Assembly (NCBI RefSeq): GCF_000002235.5
Contig: NW_022145599.1
Span: 24,822,879-24,886,878 of the forward strand
Direction: 5' to 3'
Source: Strongylocentrotus purpuratus
Lineage: Eukaryota; Echinodermata; Echinoidea; Camarodonta; Strongylocentrotidae
Length of the DNA: 64,000 nucleotides
Within the stretch, counting starts at the first letter, position 1. The number at the start of each line of letters is the position of its first letter. A program made the translations under genes and the position numbers. Below the pieces are notes generated by a model, which did no database searches, was not told the origin of the DNA, and was given only the letters and a program-made list of their open reading frames with translations. Shown here one piece after another: positions 55,716 through 64,000 of this stretch.

Positions 55716-57242
55716 TGAGTTGTTATGCTCCTTTATGTCTCATTTCATACCATACTGAAAATGGATAGAGGAAAGTAACCTTTGCTGTGAATGTCCTTTG
55801 CACAAACCATTTGGGAAGATGTGTGTAAGTGTTAAACAGTGTACATGTACATGTATTTGCAATATGTTCATAAAGTTGCAGGTCATTAAATTCAGTACCA
55901 TGTTTTGGATAGATAAACTCATGAATTATATCTGGCTACTTGAATGTTTGCCGTATATGCTTCATGTTTACTGCATTTGTATTAATTTTCATGCTGTTTT
56001 GGCCATTTGGTCATCTACTTTTCTCAATCCTTGCAGTCAGTAAAATAGGGACTAACAAAACCCATGTCTCATCATCTCAAAGTAAGAAATACAAATACAA
56101 ATAGTGAGAAAACATAGTGAGAAAAACATAAAACTGTTGCAACATTGTTGCCAAATATATTTTCTCATCTCTGGAATATGAAGTTAGATTGATACAAACT
56201 TCTTGTTATAACCACCCTACTTTTATCATAATTCTTAACTGTAACTCTCCTGACTTAAGCATAATGTTTGAAATACCTGTCCGACTGTTTATTTTGATTC
56301 TATTAATGACGACAGTAATGGTGAAATATGTATGACTCAAGAGTCTCATATCTAAGTCAAAGTTTCTTTTTTTAAAACCGAACTATACAAATATATTTTA
56401 CGCTTCCTGTATTTCCTTCCCATTTGAATGTAAATGTATCATACAATATATCGCAATGCATTTTAGCATGAAGCTATACTCATACAAGTAAAAACTAGAA
56501 TTTTTAAGGTTTCATGAATTTCGCTTTCCTAAATAAAATGATTGTACATGATTGCATTATGATTAAGAGTAGGAAAGATATTTAATGATGCCAAATGCCC
56601 AAAAATGTCATATTATGTTCACCTTTTGCACCGGATTGCAAGTGCTGTTGAATTAAATACAGCATAACTGAGTAAAAATTGTCTCCTAGTGCTTTTTTGA
56701 GGAAAACTTCTTTGTAAAAAGTTGGTAGATATAGACCGGTTGATTTGAGAGTTTTGCTGGAAGACTGTGTCTGTGTGTGAGTGACAATTTTTAAAAGCAG
56801 AAGGTGGAACATCCATATTCTTGGATGGGATACTTGTTAGAAACTGATAACAAGGTAATTTTCATGGCCCCATTGTCCTTGTTATAACAAGTTCCCACTC
56901 TAGTCTGTTTGGCAAATATGAATTGTTTGCGACACTGGGGCAAGTTGGCAGTAACATATCCTGTATGTTAGGAAGAACACCAAGTTTGCCTCTTGAGGAA
57001 GAGTCAAACCTGTTTCAATGTCTCTTTGATTAAAAGCAGAACAATCACAAAGGGAGAGCGAGAGAGAGAGAGAGGAAAAATATATGTAATTTCAAACATT
57101 CTACTCAAAGGGCATCCAATTGACAACGTGGTCAAGTCTGTGAGGTCATGGATCCATGTCCACTACTTAATTTGGTAATGAGATGTTACAAATTACCATC
57201 TCTATCTTAATTATTTTTAAGGTAATGTGTCATTGCAGGTTA
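55716..57242. repeat. Spacer block shared by the three duplicons (C)
   Basis: Homologous to 14528-16095 and 30921-32430. No gene. Confidence 0.7.
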
Positions 57243-58091
57243 ATACCCCCTTCACATACACAGATTTTTCTTACGAGTCCTTACGGATCGCCAACTCGTA
57301 GTTAATCGCAAGCATCCGTAGATTTACTGGTATTCGTAAATAACTCGTCACAACTCGTAAAAACTCGTAAGGATCCATGAAAGGAGAGGCAATTTTTTGA
57401 CATGTCAAAAATCTTCTTACGATTGTCCACGGATTTATTTTCCCGTAAATAGCTCGTAAAAATTCTTAAGTATCGTAAATCGCTCGCAACACGTAACCAT
57501 CCGTAAACTGCTCGTAAGAATCCATAGATGACTCGTAACCAAAAAATTTAACGATTTGTTATGGTTCGTTTATGATTTATTTACGGATTATTTACGAGTG
57601 CTTACGTGTTGTTTACCATTTCATTCGGGCCGTATTACGATGGCTTTATGTATCATTACGGGTTATAACAAGCACTTTACGTGTAGTTACGAGTACTTTA
57701 CGAATAGATATGTATACTTTACGTATGCTTACAAATTGTTTACAATTTGGGGAAAAGTATAAAAGCTGCAAATTCGAACACTTCATTTTCAGCTATTATT
57801 TTTGGGCTAAAAATCATAAGGACTCGTAAATATCCGTAACTAACTCGTAACTAATACGTCAGTTGCTCATAGTTATCTGTGTCAACTCATAACAAACCTT
57901 GGACTTTTGCCGTAAATACATCGTAATAACTCGTAATAGACTGTGATAAACCGTAAATATCTCGTAATAACTTGTAACAACTCTTAAATCGATCGCAAAA
58001 GTGGCCAAATCGTAAGGATCTGTGGATGATCCATGAACTTGTGCGATCCGTAAGGAATTGTAAGAAAAATCTGTGTATGTGAAGGGGGCAT
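57243..58091. mobile_element. TTACGA-rich MITE, copy C1 (uninterrupted)
   Basis: 849 bases between inverted ends ATACCCCCTTCACATACAC and the complement, flanked by TA-type target sequence. The homologous site in A is empty. The body is dense in TTACGA and TCGTAA words. Confidence 0.87.
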
Positions 58092-58258
58092 TATGCACCA
58101 ATAAAACTAAAACAGGATTCTTCTGAAAATTGTATTTGAAGTCATGCCACCACAGCTACATGACAAAATTGTATATATAGTTGGCCGACTCCTACTCGAA
58201 GTTAGATTTTATTTTTATTTCTTTTTTAAAACCTCCTGATCCTATCTGTTCTACTATG

Positions 58259-58835
58259 ATACCTCCTTCACATACACAGATTTTTCTTACGAGTCCTTAA
58301 AGATCGCACCAGTTCACAGATTTTTCACAAATCCTTATGATTTGGCCTCTTTTACAACCGATTTAAGAGTTGTTACGAGTTATTACGAGCTATTTATTTA
58401 TACGGCAAAATTCCACGATTTGTTACGAGTTGTCACGGATGACTATGAGCAACTTAGGAGCATATTACAACCCGTTTACGTGTTGTTAAAAGTATTTATG
58501 AGTCATTACGATATTGCAGCTTCTATACCTTTCCCCAAATCATAAACAATACGTAAGAAAACAGAGTGTAAACATGTCTATCCCTAAAGTACTTGTAACT
58601 ACACATAAAGTGCCTGTAATAACCTGTAACAATCTGTTAAGCCATCGTAACACGACCCGAAGGAAATCGTAAACAACATGTAAGCACTCGTAATAATCCG
58701 TAAACTAACCGTAACGAATCGTTTTTACGAGTCATTTACGAATACCAGCGAGTTATTTACGGATGCTTGCGATTGACTACGAGTTGGTGATCCGTAAGGA
58801 CTCGTAAGAAACATCCATGTATGTAAAGGGGGTAT
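58259..58835. mobile_element. TTACGA-rich MITE, copy C2
   Basis: Positional counterpart of A2 and B2 with the same ends. It shares several base differences with B2 against A2. Confidence 0.85.
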
Positions 58836-60403
58836 TAGACGGCTCAAAAGAAAAACAATAAAAAGAGACTTGACTTAACATTGAATACAGTAAAAATAAA
58901 TACACACAAACATACAAAAATCAAAGCAACAATAAAAGAAAAATAATGTTGGATTTACTTTATTGCACTTGTTAAAAGGCAATCATGCTTTTATACACAA
59001 AAGAGATATTTACTATTGTGGAAAGGCGTGAACCATTGTGACCAAGAACCCCCCCCCCCCCCCCCCACCAAACAAACATTGCAGAAAAACAGACATTTGG
59101 AAAGACAAATAATAAATGAGATGCTTGAAAGAGATAAACGGAAATACAACTAGGCCTACCTGATTAACAATAACAATGGTTTCTCATAAAGCTTTTTTGG
59201 GTCACAACGTAAATGTAACTGACCAAAGTGCTAACAGTATTTTTACCCTCATCTTTTTACGGGTGTGAACATGCTTAACACTAACCTAAAGGGAAAGTCT
59301 ACCCTGTTATTAAGTTGGTTTTAATAAAAGCAGAAAAAGGGGAGAAACAGGTCAGTAAAAGCTTGAGCCAAAACTGATTAAAAATTAGAATGTTATGAAT
59401 TTTTGAAGGTGTGATCAATCAAATCAAAATTGGCAACTCTGTGACAAATCTTTGCGAGCTCCCCTCCCATTTGCCCAGTACTAAAACACTTTAAAAATGT
59501 CTAGTTTCCCTCATGAAAATTTTAAATCAGTCATTAACCCTAAATAAAATTATCTCACATATGTTTTTATACATCGCCTATATGAGAAAATTCATTTTGT
59601 CACCAGTATCTAAGGAAATGAAGTTTATAAAATTTACTGTATAGAGAAAATTGGAGAGGAGCTCGCAAAATATGCAACTGATAACAAATTCAAAATTCAT
59701 AACTTTCCTATTTTAATTGAATTTTGCTCAAACTTCCACTAATTTGCCTCTCTCATTTTTCTGCTTTTATCAAAACCCCAAAAAAATATCAGGGTGGACT
59801 TCCCCTTTTAAACTAAAAGGGATGAGGGAGGCAGATTCCACCCCCTACCCCTTGCCATGATACGATTGAGTTTTTTTTTTGCTGCAAGCTTTCATGACTT
59901 TATCGCATAGAGTCTGGCACATTTTTTAATACCAGATTTTCATATCAGATTTACACAATTGACATGTCACCATAATGCATGAATTTCAATATCAGATTCT
60001 TCAGAATTTGCCATTCAAGGATGACCAGTTGGGAAACAAAAGCCTCAATGTCATTAACAAAAATCACACTTGTGTCAAAGAAAAAAAAGAGTGCTATGCA
60101 TACCAATACCATGCAGTGATCACCTCTTTACCCCGCCCTATATTATGTTGTGCTACTCACTCTCTGGCTGGAAAATTGTTAATATATGGCGTAATTTTAA
60201 AGAGGAATAGACACAATATCTAATGATAATAATCAAGTGATGATTAATTATGCCACGACGAGAGAGCTAAAAATTGATTCAACTTGAGTGTTCAAACTGT
60301 TTTTAAGGGGCTTATATTCTAAACTGATAGGAGGCCAATCACTACAGTTGTCTCTACATGTACGGGTATCTCATGGAAGGTTAATTTCCTCTTTAATTAG
60401 TCA
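58836..60403. repeat. Spacer block shared by the three duplicons (C)
   Basis: Homologous to 16905-18501 and the B counterpart. Lacks both the B LINE and the A 1.5-kb insertion. A deletion of about 95 bases near 59961 relative to A. No gene. Confidence 0.7.
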
Positions 60404-60420
60404 TCATGATTTGCTATTTT

Positions 60421-61347
60421 TCATTGCATCTTGGATGAAACTAAAGGCATCTCTACTTGCTCCTGCTTTCTGCTTCTCATCATCATTGTCCACAACAAAT
60501 CCAAACCCGTGGTTGGTTTTTTGGCAAGATTGATCGGTGTCGAGGTCATCCCACTCAGGGTGATCGATGATAGCTGAGGGTACATCTGGGAAATATGCTG
60601 TGCTGACATGACTGGCTGTTGTAAGGTCATGCTAGGATGAGGATGTTGTGAAGGCATATCAACCTGTGGCGTTGCTGTACTGAGCTGTGAGAGAACTTGG
60701 TTTGATGAAGCCTTTGGGTCAGAAGATGCTTCCTTGGGGGACACCGTGTTCCACAGGTCAGCGAACCCTGCCTCTCTGGACATTATAGGATCCATCCTAC
60801 TGTGCTGAGATGCCTCTGGATCAACAGATTTCTGGTGTACTGGTGTTGCTCCAGGGTTTCCATTACTTAAGCTATAAGCAGCAGGTGCACTCATTACCTG
60901 TGTGAACTCTCCTTGTGTCCGATTATTTGTTACTGAACTTGGCTTGGTGTCAGAAAGGAGTAAGTTTGTTTCTGACGAGTCTGACTTTGACATGAACTGG
61001 GTGTCTATTAGCAGATCAGCTACTGAATGTCCTTCTTTAGCTTCCTTGTGCCTACTGGCAGAACTCGAAGACATCCCTGTTGAGGTCTTCCCTCCAGGAG
61101 CTACTGGCGATCTGGTCGATACGGTCATACCACTGAACAAAGATCCTCCAGATGATTTTGGTGCTCCGTCTGAGGAAGAAAAGGCATCTCTTGGCAGAAC
61201 AGTTTTCAGTGGAGTTGTGTTAGCCAAGGATGCTGGTATTTCAGCCTCAGCAGCCTCTAATACTGACTGGGACATGAGCTTGCTCTCTGGCATCAGTGGC
61301 TGATCTAGACTGGTGTCAGCTTCAAGCCTCTCCAACTGACGTAAAAT
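60421..61347 (-). CDS. TEPSIN: Tepsin copy C, last exon, frameshifted near its end
   Basis: Acceptor TTTTTTCAG and ILRQLERLEAD start as in A. The GSLFSGMTV beta4-type motif is kept. A run of four C in A and B (AAACCCCGTGG) has three here (about 60506-60508), so from TTGLDLL onward the frame changes and ends at 60421-60423 instead of the ancestral stop at 60404-60406. The shared C-terminal motif AFSFIQDAMKNSK is lost and replaced by an unrelated tail. This is the only copy whose 5' exons could lie beyond the window, so it might be the C-terminus of the main gene. A sequencing or assembly error in the C run is an alternative. Confidence 0.72.
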   Translation of the reverse strand: MLRQLERLEADTSLDQPLMPESKLMSQSVLEAAEAEIPASLANTTPLKTVLPRDAFSSSDGAPKSSGGSLFSGMTVSTRSPVAPGGKTSTGMSSSSASRHKEAKEGHSVADLLIDTQFMSKSDSSETNLLLSDTKPSSVTNNRTQGEFTQVMSAPAAYSLSNGNPGATPVHQKSVDPEASQHSRMDPIMSREAGFADLWNTVSPKEASSDPKASSNQVLSQLSTATPQVDMPSQHPHPSMTLQQPVMSAQHISQMYPQLSSITLSGMTSTPINLAKKPTTGLDLLWTMMMRSRKQEQVEMPLVSSKMQ

Positions 61348-62010
61348 CTGAAAAAAGAAAGAATTGAGACACGACTTTAATGAAAGAAAAAATACCCCAT
61401 GAGCATTTCAATTTTCTAATTTCAAACTTCCTTAGGTGACAAGCAAAAGGCTTTTGTATTATAAAGTGAATCTTACTACACATGCATTTGTTCTTATATG
61501 ATAAACAGACATCTCCATGGATATCTGAACCATCTGCATTTCTCTCCTGTGCCTCACTTGTAAGTGTGCTCAGTGATTAAAGGAAACCTCACCCCAAAGA
61601 ATAAGTGTAGGTATGCTGAAAGCTGAGATTTATTGATTTATTCCTGCCTATTTGATGTAGAAAATTCCTTATGAAAATGTACAGGAGATATACAAATGAA
61701 GATATACATGGCATGATGTAATGACTTTTGGCATGACACGGGCGCAGTCATTTTCTTTATAATATGACATGCAATCACTACACACACTAAATTTGAATGC
61801 ATTTACTTGAAAGATGACTATAGGACGTCACGTTATCAAGAAAATGGGAACGCCATTGAGAGTGGAGGGCAGTTCCTCTTAAATGAAAAATATGAGATCT
61901 GATTGATACAAAGCCGAAAAAACAAAAAATATACACACCCACACCCACCCACATAACCATGAATATTCATAGACATCCGTGTGAATATGCATTGATATGA
62001 ATATCCATAC

Positions 62011-62145
62011 CTTGAGAGACTTTGTCCTGATAGCTTTATCTTGACTACCCTGCATTGATGTAAGGTGAGAGCTGAGAAGACTAAGAGCCACGTCGGACGA
62101 GATTAAATCCTCTTTTAGAATGCCTTCGATGCCAAACAAACAAAG
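62011..62145 (-). CDS. TEPSIN: Tepsin copy C, penultimate exon
   Basis: 135 bases, acceptor TATTTCCCAG, donor AAG|GTATGG. Encodes LCLFGIEGILKEDLISSDVA and on to RTKSLK. Flanking intron is nearly identical to copy A. Confidence 0.75.
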
Positions 62146-62902
62146 CTGGGAAATATAATAATACAACAATAAACAATTAGAATTTCAAAGCAAAATATTT
62201 AGGCCCAAATGTAATAATATCAAATTTCTTGTTCTTTTTTCTTTACTTTTACAAATATAAACATGAATGAGAGAATAGTGGTTAGATGACAAACTGAAAT
62301 ACATTAATGAAAGGGTATATCCAAATACCATATTGTTGTTTGGGTCTGGTTTTATTGTCAATTAACATGTACTGTAAATTGGAAACATAAAATGGTAACG
62401 AACCCCACCTTGTTTATCAGAAAAATCCCAATAAGAATTGTTTGAGTATAATGGACAATTATGGTTTAGCTCTGATTAATCATAAAAGCAAGGTTATTGA
62501 TTATCAAAGATAACAAAATAGGAAATAAAAGAAGTGATTTGATGTGTTAATTTGATCATTGATATGTTCTAGCTGTCTTGCTGTCTGAACTTTCTTAGAT
62601 TAATAAAACTGAACAACTCCATGCATGTTAAGCGTAGAAGTTATTTAGACATCGCTTTGTTTTACGATAAAAAACCATCCACAATGAATTTCATTTTTTT
62701 TTAAATTCCAATATACACTTAAAACAACATTTAAGTGAGAAAGAAAGAAAACAATTCTGCAAGACAATTCCTAGAGAAAGCAATTTTGAAACTTGGAGAA
62801 AATCATCACAGAATTGTTCTAATAAAGTTTCTATCATACACAAGAATGCTCTAAGAAATACATGTAAGCAATAAAGTAACATAATAATTGTGCAATACTT
62901 AC

Positions 62903-62966
62903 TAACTGAGTGTTGTGGGATGATGTCAGTAGTTCTATCATTTTCTCACAATTTAATAATGAACTC
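62903..62966 (-). CDS. TEPSIN: Tepsin copy C, third-last exon
   Basis: 64 bases, acceptor TTTATTTTCTAG, donor GTAAGTAT, same coding as copy A (LLNCEKMIELLTSSHNTQL). Confidence 0.72.
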
Positions 62967-64000
62967 CTAGAAAATAAAAACATTAAATAAACTTAGTGAA
63001 ATATGTTACAATAGTTTTATAACCACTGTTTATATGTTATCTTCTTTTTAACTTGGGAGGAATAATTAAGATACCGTTGGCCCAAAATCAGCATTAATTA
63101 CAATGTGTTTATTGTTTCTCATAGTGATGCAAAATAAATCAACATTTCCCAAATCTAATATGATGTTTATTTACTTTATATGGACAAAAAGAAGAAACAA
63201 TGTCTTTTCCATTCTCAATTTAGTAAATACTTGAATTGAAATTTGAACTAAAAATTCATCTGACTGTCTAAATATTCACCAGCCATGAGTCTGGCATTTC
63301 ATGATTGTAATATTCCCAAATGTTGTATTTTAGCAACCTGGGGCAACCAAATATTCAGAGACTCATGAAATATTGTTGTACAAAATTAACAAATTATATC
63401 AATGAAAATAAAAGCCATTAATAAATATTTAAGAAAGATGATGGTAGAGGTGCTCATGAACATGTAGTTGCAAAATATAGGAGTATGAGGACTTGAAGGG
63501 TACCGGTAATATGTTTTAGCAAGGATGGTCAAAAGTGCCTTCATTATCAATGAAAACAAATTTATTGATCATATGAAGTATGTGCAATATTTAGAAAATT
63601 CTAAGACTTCCACAAATATGAAAAGAGGCAATTTAAAAGCACTAGTTATTCACAGCTCTCTTTGGCTTTCAGTGGCTGTTCTCACAATGTAAAGGATTTG
63701 AGTAATGGTAAGGAGATACCACATAAGATGCCTTCAAACATCTTTCACGATTGGTTATCATTCTTTAAATCTTGACAAGTGAATAAAAGTACAATTGATA
63801 TATTCATTGATTACCAGTTCTACAAATAATCATAAAGTGAGCCATTTTAAGTAACACTTGGTAACACTAACCAAGACTAATTGTACTTGTTTGTTTTCTA
63901 CAGTGTTTCTCTGTTGTTTTTTTCTCTGTTGTTACGTAACACAAATCACTTAGCCTCTAAAATATGTTCATGACTATTTACATGTAAGTTGATCTTCTTC
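62967..64000. other. Probable upstream intron of tepsin C
   Basis: Homologous to 23885-24910. No exon recognised. If copy C is the complete gene, its ENTH-coding exons should lie past the right edge. Confidence 0.45.

Overview
This window looks like animal nuclear DNA, most likely from an invertebrate deuterostome such as a sea urchin; that placement is inference. It is AT-rich and full of transposon relics. Its genes are eukaryotic: spliced exons with GT-AG borders, a metazoan trafficking protein, and immunoglobulin-superfamily (IgSF) membrane proteins. I see no bacterial or organellar genes, no tRNA or rRNA, and no CRISPR.

The window is a set of tandem segmental duplications. Two kinds of gene recur. 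On the + strand lie six copies of a two-domain, single-pass IgSF protein, each with its ectodomain, membrane segment and tail in one uninterrupted coding exon. Four are open (206-1240, 27647-28663, 45621-46646, 52173-53219). One is open except for a stop just after the signal peptide (9117-10115). One is a shattered relic (2213-2970). On the - strand lie three copies of the last three exons of a gene I identify as tepsin, the AP-4 adaptor accessory protein (20027-23884, 39066-41940, 60421-62966). Copies A and B are followed by IgSF units rather than by the rest of the gene, so they are 5'-truncated partial duplicates. Only copy C could continue beyond the window.

Layout: 1-3000 IgSF1 and the IgSF2 relic; 3370-4290 117-bp-type minisatellite; 4290-8910 spacer, near-identical to 47400-51960; 9117-10115 IgSF3; 10950-13930 dead LINE with a nested hAT-like element; 14000-19990 spacer with MITEs; 20027-23884 tepsin A, split by a LINE; 25000-27600 diverged spacer; 27647-28663 IgSF4; 29300-38800 spacer, MITEs and an intact LINE ORF; 39066-41940 tepsin B; 42050-45600 diverged spacer; 45621-46646 IgSF5; 47400-51960 spacer; 52173-53219 IgSF6; 53560-55400 large minisatellite; 55420-60400 spacer and MITEs; 60421-62966 tepsin C; the rest is unassigned.

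The duplicated copies act as each other's empty-site controls, so many insertions can be bounded to within a few bases. The most interesting points are: an IgSF receptor cluster whose copies look like patchworks of shared segments with divergent tails; a mosaic breakpoint inside a tepsin exon; a piece of tepsin copied into the middle of a MITE with a 130-bp direct repeat at its edges; and loss of the C-terminal AP-4-binding motif in tepsin C by a one-base deletion. The two gene families are neighbours by duplication; nothing in the sequence shows that they work together.
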